A model generated the notes under the pieces. That model was not told the origin of the DNA. It did no database searches and worked only from the letters and a program-made list of their open reading frames with translations. DNA of 51,524 nucleotides, from contig JASAOO010003387.1 of NCBI GenBank assembly GCA_030849075.1, positions 1 through 51,524 on the forward strand, given 5' to 3'. The stretch comes from Zelonia costaricensis (lineage: Eukaryota > Euglenozoa > Kinetoplastea > Trypanosomatida > Trypanosomatidae). Below are positions 42,312-50,277 of the stretch, piece after piece (the first letter of the stretch is position 1; every line of letters begins with the position of its first letter). Both the position numbers and the translations under genes were made by a program.

Positions 42312-43520
42312 ATGCCCATTCGCCGCGCCGCCCCCACCCCGACGGAGGTGCTCCTTGCACGCGAAGCCTGCGAGCCGCTCCTTGCCACAATCACGCACCG
42401 CCTGCTGCGCGGCGGCTTCGCCCGCTACGTCGAGTTTCGCCTCGCCTACGCGCGGGAGTGCGAGCGGGCCGTGGCTTCGTCGCAGCCGGTCAGTGGCAGC
42501 CCCTCGGGCCGCCGCGCGGCGCCACCGCAATCCACGCGCTCCTCCGCGTTCGGCATGTCCGGCTCGTCCAGCTTTGCGGCGTCCGTGTCGGCCCCGCCGC
42601 CGCCCGTCCGCGAGCCACCGCGCCGCCGCATCAACCCGGAGGGCCTCAAGGCCGTCTTCGCGCAGTCCGGTCTGCTGCTGACGCCCGAGAACTACACGTC
42701 GATCCTGCTAGGGTACAGCGACGCGGTCGGCTTTGTGCTGGCCGACGACCTGCTCGCCGCGCTGCACCCATGTCAGCAGGCTCCCGCCTCCCTAGCCTGC
42801 GCCGTCTCGGACGCCGTGGCCGCCTCCTTCTTCAGCGGGCTGCCGGGCGCGTGTGCGGTCGTCACACTGGACAGCGCGCGCGAGGTGCTGGCTGCGCTCT
42901 TCACGTCCGACGCAGCAGACGCCAGCGTGGCGGCCGCGCAGGAGGTGGTGCAGGCCGACGTGCAGGCCACCTTCACGTCGGCCGTGTACGGAGGTGCCGC
43001 CGTGCCGTGCGACGACCTCGTCACCTTCATCGTTCTCACTCTGCAGCAGCACTCGTGCCTCACTTCAACGATGCCATCTCGCTACGCGGCGGTGAGCGCG
43101 GCGGGGCTGGAGCTCATGCCAGCGTCGTCGGGAGCGGCGCAGCGCTCCGCAGAGCTCAACGCTGCGGCGTCTGCGTCCGGCATCGACGGCACGGCTCTCT
43201 TCAGCATCCGTCACACAGGCTCTACGACGCAGCGCAAGTTCGAGCGCTACGAGGTGGAGAAGGACCGGCGCGATGAGTGGATTCACGGGCGCGACGAGGC
43301 CGATGCGCAGGCCATGTACATGCGGCACGCCGCCGGGTACGCGGGGCACCTGCCAGAGTACCAGTATCACTTTGGCCGCACCTTCCACGTGATCGAGGAG
43401 AACCTGCCGCAGCTGACGAAGCCGGCCGCGCCGCTGGAGCCGGTGCCGGCGGAGTGGTACGGGCCCGGCGTGGTGCTGCAGGACAGCCGCATGAACGCGC
43501 ATCACTACCGCTTCGCGTAG
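42312..43520 (+). CDS. Candidate flagellar/axonemal protein, 402 aa
   Basis: I do not recognise an exact family. The N-terminal ~60 residues are helical (EVLLAREACEPLLATITHRL). After a Ser/Pro-rich linker, about 97-235 has the helix spacing of paired EF-hand-like modules (GLKAVFAQSGLLLTPENYTS), but without clear calcium-binding loops. The C-terminal 105 residues differ: FSIRHTGSTTQRKFERYEVE from F297, then GYAGHLPEYQYHFGRTFHVI from G342. The GY-x-GH-x-P signature with Tyr/Phe/His-rich surroundings occurs in ciliary microtubule inner proteins such as the FAM166/CIMIP2 group, where it lies along tubulin. A role on axonemal doublets is therefore plausible but inferred. No signal peptide or membrane segment is seen. 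The start is the first ATG in frame and after the acceptor-like AG. Confidence 0.65.
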   Translation: MPIRRAAPTPTEVLLAREACEPLLATITHRLLRGGFARYVEFRLAYARECERAVASSQPVSGSPSGRRAAPPQSTRSSAFGMSGSSSFAASVSAPPPPVREPPRRRINPEGLKAVFAQSGLLLTPENYTSILLGYSDAVGFVLADDLLAALHPCQQAPASLACAVSDAVAASFFSGLPGACAVVTLDSAREVLAALFTSDAADASVAAAQEVVQADVQATFTSAVYGGAAVPCDDLVTFIVLTLQQHSCLTSTMPSRYAAVSAAGLELMPASSGAAQRSAELNAAASASGIDGTALFSIRHTGSTTQRKFERYEVEKDRRDEWIHGRDEADAQAMYMRHAAGYAGHLPEYQYHFGRTFHVIEENLPQLTKPAAPLEPVPAEWYGPGVVLQDSRMNAHHYRFA

Positions 43521-44493
43521 TGCGTCGCACCGGCATCTCCACAAGGAAGAAGAAAAGGGCCGCTGCCGTGCCGCCACGCGCACGGTCGCGCTGATATGGA
43601 AGAAGGCTGCTGGACCCCGGGGCATGCTCGATGTATTAACCACCTCTCTCTTTCTGTGTGTGTGTGTGCTGGAGGGACACGCCAACACTCGCTCCGTGTC
43701 TGTGGGAAGCTGCGGCAGAGGCGCGCGACTTCATTCCCCCCCCCCCCGCGTCCCCCGTGTGCACCCGGTGCTGCATGTGGGCGTTTCCTCTTCTCCGTCC
43801 CTCACTCCTCTCCGTGAGGTGTGGTGTCCTTTGGTCTTTCCCTCCCCTTTCCGTCTCGTCTCGTCGCGTCCCGCTCCTCCGCGTGCGCCGTCATGGCTGC
43901 TGTTTGGTTTGCGTGCAACGCGTTGACGTGTGCAAGGGCCTCAGCGCGGCGCGAGCGGGCGGACACGGAAGGGGGGACCGGGTGGGGAGGGCGACGGAGG
44001 CATGTACGCTATAGTGTTGAACCATCGTGGCGACGCACACTCGTCGAAGATGAAGAGAAAAGCAAAGGCAGTGATGTAGCGTAGGACGAAGTGGCCAATC
44101 GACCTGACATGCGGACATGCGAAGGGGCGTACGTCGCAATCGAAGGAGGCCATGGTGAGCACACCATGGCGAGGCTCCCCGCTCTGTGTCGGCAGCGGAT
44201 GCGCCTTCTCCGTAAGCCTCCACCACATCGGGGGGATGGTGGGGGGGGGAGGCGGCTCCGGTGCCGTGTGTACGGGAGGGCGAAATCACGTCTTCTTCCC
44301 TCCCGAGCGGGCCTTCTCCACTGCACCAACGCCCTTAGACCCCACTCAATGCCTCACTTCCCGTTGCCTCGTCATGCCCATCCGCACCCGCACCCGCACC
44401 CGCACCTCCCTCTGCCGCGGCCGATGTCAGGGTTCATCAACCGAGGCCTCCCAGCCCACCCTGCTCGTACCCCTCCTTCCAATTCAACCGGCG
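43521..44493. other. Intergenic spacer
   Basis: A GT tract (43655-43669) follows the stop; C/T-rich sequence lies at about 43735-43880. An in-frame ATG at 44374 would lengthen the next protein by 40 residues with an Arg/Thr repeat-like start; I judge it more likely UTR. No separate gene is seen. Confidence 0.6.
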
Positions 44494-44799
44494 ATGCGTC
44501 GCACCGTGGCGCGCTGCGGGTCCATATTCCACTCCCCCGGCGCGGCGGGCGACTGGTTCGGCTCCGGCCGAGCAACCCCGACGTGGCGCGGCGCCATCAC
44601 CTCCTTTCTCACCTGCCTCGCCGGCATCGCCGTGGTGAACCAGTTCTGCCGCGGCAACGTGATGGGGCATTGCGAGTACGAGGACGAGATCGTGATGGTG
44701 ATGCCGCGCACCAAGGTGCCGCTGCCCGACTCGCACGGCTTCGTGGACGCGGCCCCGGAGGAGAGTCAGACAAGGCCGACGCAACCAACAAGTCGCTGA
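44494..44799 (+). CDS. Small single-span protein, probably mitochondrial, 101 aa
   Basis: No family recognised. The first ~33 residues are Arg/Ser/Gly-rich with one acidic residue (MRRTVARCGSIFHSPGAAGD), fitting a mitochondrial presequence. A hydrophobic segment at about 34-51 (AITSFLTCLAGIAVVNQF) follows, then an acidic, likely structured stretch (CEYEDEIVMVMPRTKVPLPD) and a disordered Ser/Thr/Pro tail. The layout resembles a small inner-membrane complex subunit. An in-frame ATG 120 bases upstream (44374) is an alternative start giving 141 residues; the shorter form puts the presequence-like stretch at the N-terminus, which is why I prefer it. Coding is probable from the clean codon use; function unknown. 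Confidence 0.6.
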   Translation: MRRTVARCGSIFHSPGAAGDWFGSGRATPTWRGAITSFLTCLAGIAVVNQFCRGNVMGHCEYEDEIVMVMPRTKVPLPDSHGFVDAAPEESQTRPTQPTSR

Positions 44800-45348
44800 G
44801 CGTGCAGTAGGGGCTGCGGCGCAGCCGCGTGCAACGCGACTCTCTCTCCTTCTCTCGTTGCTGCTTGCGCCGTGCGGCGTGTGTGTTCGGTGTCTGCCGT
44901 CGCCTCCTTCTCCTTCTCTCCCTCCCTCCCCCCGTGCTTGCGTCTGCTTCCCCCGCGCGGACCTCTTCACAGTGCAAGCGCGCGACTCCCATTCATCGCG
45001 GATACGCACAAGGCTGACGAACCGTTCTAGAACGCCCTCAATCGCACCCCACTCGTCCCCCGTTCTCCGAAATGGAGCCGGCGACCTGGCTGCGTCACCC
45101 ACCCCACTCACGTGGACAAAGGGGGGGGGGCTTGCGTGCTTTCCCGCTTGCCCGATGCTCGCACGTGTGTGCTGGGGAGGGGGCAGCGCATGCGTTGGTC
45201 TGCTTTCACACGCTATCCACTCCTCCACTGTGACCCCCCGCTCCTCCCACGTTCGTTCCTTCTTTCCCAAATCCATCGCTTGCTGCCTTTTGGTGTGCGC
45301 GCTCACTGCATCAACGCTGCACTCGCGTTCTCCCCACTCCCCGCTTCT

Positions 45349-45388
<40 letters not shown>

Positions 45389-45492
45389 TCAATTCTTCAA
45401 AGCACGTATCGTTGCCCAGCACTTTCATCTCCCTCCCCCTCCCTTGTGCTGCACGTCGCACCGCTCTGTGCCACTGCCGTCGCACACAAAAG
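44800..45492. other. Intergenic spacer
   Basis: C/T-rich sequence surrounds a CA tract at 45355-45387. TTCAATTCTTCAAAG (AG 45401-45402) is an acceptor-like site with no ATG before 45493. No GT tract is seen on the stop side, an exception in this window. No gene is seen. Confidence 0.65.
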
Positions 45493-45792
45493 ATGTCCGC
45501 CTCCGCTGCCGCTGCCAAGGTGGCGCCCAAGACGCTGAACCAGTTCCGTAACTTCTCGTACATCGTGGTGGCGTGGTTCGGCTTCAACAAGGGCTTCCGC
45601 GAGAAGTCTGCCAACGACGCGGAGTGGGTGGCACACCAGCAGCAGGTGCGCCAGCAGAACGTGGAGCGCTACCAGGCCGCCCACGCCCTCGAGGAGGCGA
45701 AGCGCAACGCTGCGCTGGAGAAGACGGTACCGGCGATGGTGCCGGCGGACATGCACGAGCTCTACAAGGAGATGGAGAAGGTCATCCAGTAG
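45493..45792 (+). CDS. Small protein resembling ATP synthase subunit e, 99 aa
   Basis: After a short Ala/Lys N-terminus there is one hydrophobic segment (about 20-31, NFSYIVVAWFGF) containing a G30-x-x-x-G34 motif, then a long charged helix (AEWVAHQQQVRQQNVERYQA) and a C-terminal helix. Fungal and animal subunit e of mitochondrial F1Fo ATP synthase has this shape: a short N-terminal membrane helix with GxxxG, which pairs with subunit g to form enzyme dimers, followed by a charged helix. Length (~90-100 aa) also fits. I see no sequence signature beyond that architecture, so other small inner-membrane proteins remain possible. The ATG is the only in-frame Met near the start and follows an acceptor-like AG by about 90 bases. 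Confidence 0.6.
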   Translation: MSASAAAAKVAPKTLNQFRNFSYIVVAWFGFNKGFREKSANDAEWVAHQQQVRQQNVERYQAAHALEEAKRNAALEKTVPAMVPADMHELYKEMEKVIQ

Positions 45793-47235
45793 AGAGCGGG
45801 CGTGAGCAGACGTCGTCCGTCCATCGCGGGATGGACTACCCGCCTGTGTGTGTGTGTAAGAGAGAGAGCGTGTTGATGTGCGTGTGCGTGCCGGGGAATG
45901 CAAGAGTGTGTCGCTTTTCTCCGTTGGCCCTCCTGCTCGTTCTGTTTCATGCGCCACCTCGCCTGCCCATCGACACACACACATACACACACACACACAG
46001 ACACACACGGAGCAACAGCACCACAACTTAGTAGGAAGTGGACATGCACGCAGCGTTGGGGGACCTCCTCCCCCCTCCCCCCGTCAGCACCGGTGCCGGT
46101 GCTCGCTCTCCCGCCTCGAGCCTTCCTTGCCCTGCCCTCTCGGCGCCTTCTCGATGACGTCGTCGGTGCCGACTTCCTGCGTCGCCGCGTGGGGCAGGAG
46201 GGGGCGGACTACGGCCACGGCATCTCACCGATAGAGGAGTACCGGTGCGGGGGGGGGGGTGCGGGCGGGCGGGCGGCGGTAAGGCTGCAAACAAACGGCG
46301 GGCACCGACAACACGACAGCGGAGCGCTCCAGCCTGGGATGTGCTGATGGAGGAGGCGTGATGGAGAACACGAAAAACAGCAGAAGAAGAATGAGAAGGA
46401 AGCTGAAGCAGCAACTCACCCGTTACAGGGTCGCCAGCCCCCTGTGCAATCCACTTTGTAGTACGTAACGACAGGAAGAAGAAAAAGCAGTCAACACAAA
46501 CGCACACATAAAGGCTGGCACACAGCCGCAATCAGCAGCGCCCGCAATGCACGAAGCTGCACTCGAGTTGTTGTGAAGTGGGGGGGGGCGCGGAGAGGAG
46601 AACGGCGAACGCCTCCGGCAACTGTTCACATGAGATGGGGCGATCATCCAGCGTGTGAGGGGCGTACTTGGGTGTGTCGACACATGCACGCTCGACACAG
46701 CTGCAGCGCGTGGGGCGTGCGGTGATGGTGCCCTACGCCTGCAGCAGGAAGTTGCACGGGCGACGCGGCTAGGCATGTGCGCGGGCACCCAACGAGCGCA
46801 CCAGTGGAGACGTCGATGACGGGAAAGAAAAGAGAAGGGGCGCATGCGGTGGCGCCGTCTTGCGTGCGCTCCTGCCAACTCGTGCGCTCTCCAGTTTCCG
46901 CCTCCCTTCGTGAGAGGGGAGGTGGAGCGCGGCCACGCCCACGCAACAGACCTCTCTCTCCTCCCTCCCTACACATCTGCGCCGTTCGTGGACCTGCGCC
47001 CTTCCCTCGTCTCTTGCGCATTCCTCCGTTTTTTTTTGCTGTTGCTTGTTTTTCGTCTTTGCGCTTGTGAGGCTCTCGAGGAGACGCCCATCGCCTGCTG
47101 CATCACCGGCCCGGCCTATCTGACACGGGGGAGAAGCAAACACACGCACTCTACCTCACTTACACACACACACACAGCGGCACTCCGGTTTTCGCGACGA
47201 CTCTCATCCGATTTTTCCCTTTTCAAGTAGTTGTC
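45793..47235. other. 1.4-kb intergenic spacer
   Basis: A GT tract (45845-45857) is followed by CA-rich sequence (45972-46009) and a second CA tract (47161-47176) close to the next gene. A purine-rich interval (about 46370-46500) contrasts with the C/T-rich rest. Open frames are low complexity; no gene is seen. Confidence 0.6.
47025..47071 (+). promoter_or_regulatory. Candidate trans-splice acceptor for the 193-aa gene
   Basis: A T-rich tract (CCGTTTTTTTTTGCTGTTGC type) is followed by TTGTGAG with the AG at 47070-47071; no ATG lies between it and 47236. A second pyrimidine-AG (47226-47227) would leave only eight bases of UTR. Confidence 0.5.
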
Positions 47236-47817
47236 ATGCGCCGCCTGCTTGGGACGCGTGCCGTGCGCGCCGCAGCGGTGGCTGTGGTGGCCCAGAGCCG
47301 GTGCGTCATCAGCGGACAGATCCCAACGGAGGGCATGGGCGGCGGCGGCGCCGCTCAGGGCTGGGAGGTCCGCCGCGGGCACCACCTGCAGAGCAGCGTC
47401 GGTCTGCACAACTCGATGCGCACGGCGTGTGGCCGTGACTTCAACCCGCAGGTGTACTACGAGGTGCTGCAGGCGTGCTGCGACCAGAAGTGGCTCGTTG
47501 CCATTCAGCGGGAGCTGCGCAACGACGCCGAGTACGTCAACCACCTGCGCGAGCACGGCGGCGTGGCGAAGGAAATGCGCACGCTCACCGACAGCATTCA
47601 CCACGACGACGAGCTCATGGTGAAGCTGAAGGAGCGGCTCAAGACGGACGCGAAGATGTCGCTGACGCTGTGCGCGCTGCAGGATAGCTACGAGCGTATT
47701 CGCAAGAAGCGTGACGAGCACGAGACGCAGGTGGCCGCCGACGGTGGGCGCGATCCGTACGCGTCGATGAAGGCGAGTCGTAAGGGCGACTTTGGCACAC
47801 AGACACCGCAGTTCTAA
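47236..47817 (+). CDS. Probable mitochondrial protein of unknown function, 193 aa
   Basis: The N-terminus (MRRLLGTRAVRAAAVAVVAQ) is an Arg/Ala-rich amphipathic stretch without acidic residues, typical of a cleavable mitochondrial presequence. After a Gly-rich linker, about 65-175 is helical and charged (QVYYEVLQACCDQKWLVAIQ, then ELMVKLKERLKTDAKMSLTL), with a Lys/Arg-rich end. No membrane segment is evident after the presequence and no catalytic motif is visible. It is likely a matrix or peripheral inner-membrane subunit of a larger complex, such as a respiratory enzyme, ATP synthase or mitoribosome. The ATG is first after the candidate splice site. Confidence 0.72.
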   Translation: MRRLLGTRAVRAAAVAVVAQSRCVISGQIPTEGMGGGGAAQGWEVRRGHHLQSSVGLHNSMRTACGRDFNPQVYYEVLQACCDQKWLVAIQRELRNDAEYVNHLREHGGVAKEMRTLTDSIHHDDELMVKLKERLKTDAKMSLTLCALQDSYERIRKKRDEHETQVAADGGRDPYASMKASRKGDFGTQTPQF

Positions 47818-49143
47818 ACCTCTCTGTCAAGGCTGGAAGCAGGGAGGCTGACGGCGCCGTTCATGCGTGCCTTCTGTTGTTCCCCTTGCCACGGGTGCGC
47901 TGCTGCTGCTTATCGACGGGTACGTATTATCTTCCGACCCTTCTCGACTGCTCTGTGTGGTGGGCGTCCACACTTGTGTATGCGTGTGTTGTGCTGTGCA
48001 CGGGGGACTCATGATGGATCCGCTGCGGATGGCGGCTTCTGATCTCCGTCATGGATCGGAAGCGACAAGATGAGAAGAGAAACGCCAACAAGAATCGCGT
48101 GGAGGGGGACATCGGCGTACGGGACGGTGCCCTCGCAATGCGTGCGTGCGGCACCGCGTGGCCGGCGCGCTGGCGCTCCCCCCCCCCGTCACTGTCTCTC
48201 GCTCTCTCACAGAAGGCCCCCCACACGGGCCTCACCTCCATCAGCCTGCGCAACACCTGGCCGCACTCGTGCTGCTTGTTCCTCCTCCTGCTCGTCCGTC
48301 ATCGCCAAAAAAAGCCGCTGCTTCCCCCCCCTCCCTCCCGTCCGTTCCTTACCTCTCTTCCTCGAGCGGTGCAGAGCCCTCCCGCCCCCCTCCCTCAGTA
48401 CACTCCGGGCTCGCCACTCCTTCCCCCCCTCCCTCCCTCCACTACTCCGCCGTCGCTCTTTCTCGCCTCCCATCTTCCCGAAGACGGACCCGCGCAGAAG
48501 TTGCAGGCGTCTCTCACGTCTCGTCGAGGTGCGCCCTTCACGCGCCCTCCTTGTCAATTTGCGGTTCTCATTTTCTTTCTTCAGTGGAGTCGCGTGTGTG
48601 TGTGTGTGTGTGCTTGTCTGCTGTGCGCTGCGCTTCTCCTCTTTGTTTCTCGTTGTTGTTTGCTTCTTTCCCACCCTTCTCCGTGCGCAAGCCGCAGCAA
48701 CCACCGCCACTACCACCACCACCATCCCCTCCCTGTGGATCTCGGACTCCTATCGACACACACACACACACACACACACGCGCACGCGTGCGCAGGTCTA
48801 TACACTTACACACACACATACACACATATACACACAAGCGAGCTCACACTCAGCCAGACGGTGCCTCGCCAACTTCACGGTCGCCACCCCCGTCAGCGTG
48901 AGCCCATTTGTGCGTTAGAAAGTGGCGAGACCAGCCGAAGGCGTTTCCGCCTCCCTCCCACTGCCCCCCCCCGTTGTTGCCGTGGCACCCGCTGCATCAG
49001 CCAGCATCTGCGGTTCACCGTCTCCCCCTCTTGCATCGCACCGCAGCGCGGCGCCACGCTGCACGCGTCCTTCTCCCTCCCTCCCCACCTGCTCCTGTCT
49101 CCCGTTCGTTTTGTTTTTCACCTTCGCGTCCACGCGCGGCGCC
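47818..49143. other. 1.3-kb intergenic spacer
   Basis: Pyrimidine-rich from about 48170 onward. A GT tract (48593-48612) is followed by CA tracts (48756-48779, 48807-48837). A long + open frame crossing this area is Ser/Pro/His low complexity and overlaps the phosphatase gene in another frame, so I reject it as a gene. Confidence 0.6.
48570..48584 (+). promoter_or_regulatory. Candidate trans-splice acceptor for the phosphatase gene
   Basis: TCATTTTCTTTCTTCAG has its AG at 48583-48584. No ATG intervenes before 49144, but the implied 5' UTR (about 560 nt) is long, so acceptors further downstream are also possible. Confidence 0.45.
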
Positions 49144-50277
49144 ATGAAAGTCATCCCGCCCAACTTTGGCTACGTGGAGGAGGGCATCTTCCGCTGCGGG
49201 GCGCCGGAGCCGCGGCACTATGGCTTCCTCGCCTCCCTCGGGCTGCGCACCTGCATCCTGCTCACCGACATCCACGACGACGCGTTTGTGCACTGGCTGC
49301 AGGAGTCGGGGGTCACCATCTTCTGCCCCCTCGTCAGCGAGTCGCAGACGCGCGGCAACGCCCTGCGCGGCGCGGCGCCCGTCTACCTCGCGGCTACCGT
49401 CCCGGAGACGGGCACGAGCAGCGGTGCGCCAGACCGGCGACCGCGCGGCGTGGCGGGTGGCGGTGCAGTGCCGATTGGGAATGGAAAGGAGGACAAGGCG
49501 ACGGGTGGGCTGGCCAGCAGCAACCTCGACGGCACCCGTGTCTTCGCGGGGGCGAACAGCGTCGAAAGCGCAAGCGCAGTCGACGCGGACGGCACGCCGG
49601 ACGGCTTCACCGACGATCGCACCAGTGGAGGCGTGAGCGGCGACCGATACGGTGGGGCGCTCCGCCGGTGGCCGGGTGGTGTGGGTGCGGGCAGTGGTGC
49701 TCCTCCTGCGGCGGCGGCGGCGGCCGGGGCGGGAGTCGCGGTTGGGGCCCCGCCCGCCTCCTCTCCCGGCGTCGCTGGCGCCACGCTGAGCGCCGGCACG
49801 TCCAACGCGGCGCGCTTCCTGCAGGAGAACGTGGCGGACCGGCAGATGAGCTCCAAGTTCTCTCCGGTGTTCATCCCGGAGCCGCTGTACTTTCCCGCCA
49901 ACGGCGCCCACTTCGGCGGCGGCATGGGCAGCGGGGGCAGCTACGACGCCGCCGTCCCGTCGTACGAAGGCAAGCTGCACGGCCTCATGACGCTGTCCGA
50001 GGCGGTCGTCGTGAGCATCCTGCACCTGCTGCTGGACCCGCAGTACTACCCGTTGCTCATTACGTGCTCCAAGGGCCGCTACCGCTCCGGCATTGTCTGC
50101 GGCTGCCTGCGGAAGCTGCAAGGATGGAATCTTGTCTCGATCCTCGAGGAGTACCGCCGCTTCGCCGGAAACAAGAGCCGCGCCGACAACGAGGAGTTCA
50201 TTGAGTTGTTCGACGAGGAGCTGGTGAGCCTCGAGCTGTCTGATGGGCGTCGGCCGACGATCCTGTATAACGCGTAG
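49144..50277 (+). CDS. Siw14/PFA-DSP-type atypical dual-specificity phosphatase, 377 aa
   Basis: The two ends match the plant-and-fungal atypical phosphatases such as yeast Siw14, which remove the beta-phosphate of inositol pyrophosphates. The N-terminal half-domain reads PPNFGYVEEGIFRCGAPEPR and continues to LLTDIHDD (about 5-47). The C-terminal half has the P-loop C308-S-K-G-R-Y-R314-S-G and RKLQGWNLVSILEEYRRFAG, close to Siw14. The catalytic C(X)5R is intact, but the residue before Cys is Thr307 instead of the usual His. About 190 residues of Gly/Ala/Ser-rich low complexity (roughly 75-265) separate the halves. Whether it is a phosphatase of inositol pyrophosphates or of protein is not decided by sequence. 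The start is the first ATG in frame. Confidence 0.88.
   Translation: MKVIPPNFGYVEEGIFRCGAPEPRHYGFLASLGLRTCILLTDIHDDAFVHWLQESGVTIFCPLVSESQTRGNALRGAAPVYLAATVPETGTSSGAPDRRPRGVAGGGAVPIGNGKEDKATGGLASSNLDGTRVFAGANSVESASAVDADGTPDGFTDDRTSGGVSGDRYGGALRRWPGGVGAGSGAPPAAAAAAGAGVAVGAPPASSPGVAGATLSAGTSNAARFLQENVADRQMSSKFSPVFIPEPLYFPANGAHFGGGMGSGGSYDAAVPSYEGKLHGLMTLSEAVVVSILHLLLDPQYYPLLITCSKGRYRSGIVCGCLRKLQGWNLVSILEEYRRFAGNKSRADNEEFIELFDEELVSLELSDGRRPTILYNA

Noticed and set aside
48051..50204. + strand frame of 717 codons crossing the spacer and the phosphatase gene
   Set aside because: Translation is Ser/Pro/His/Arg low complexity through GT/CA tracts and then an out-of-frame reading of the phosphatase.
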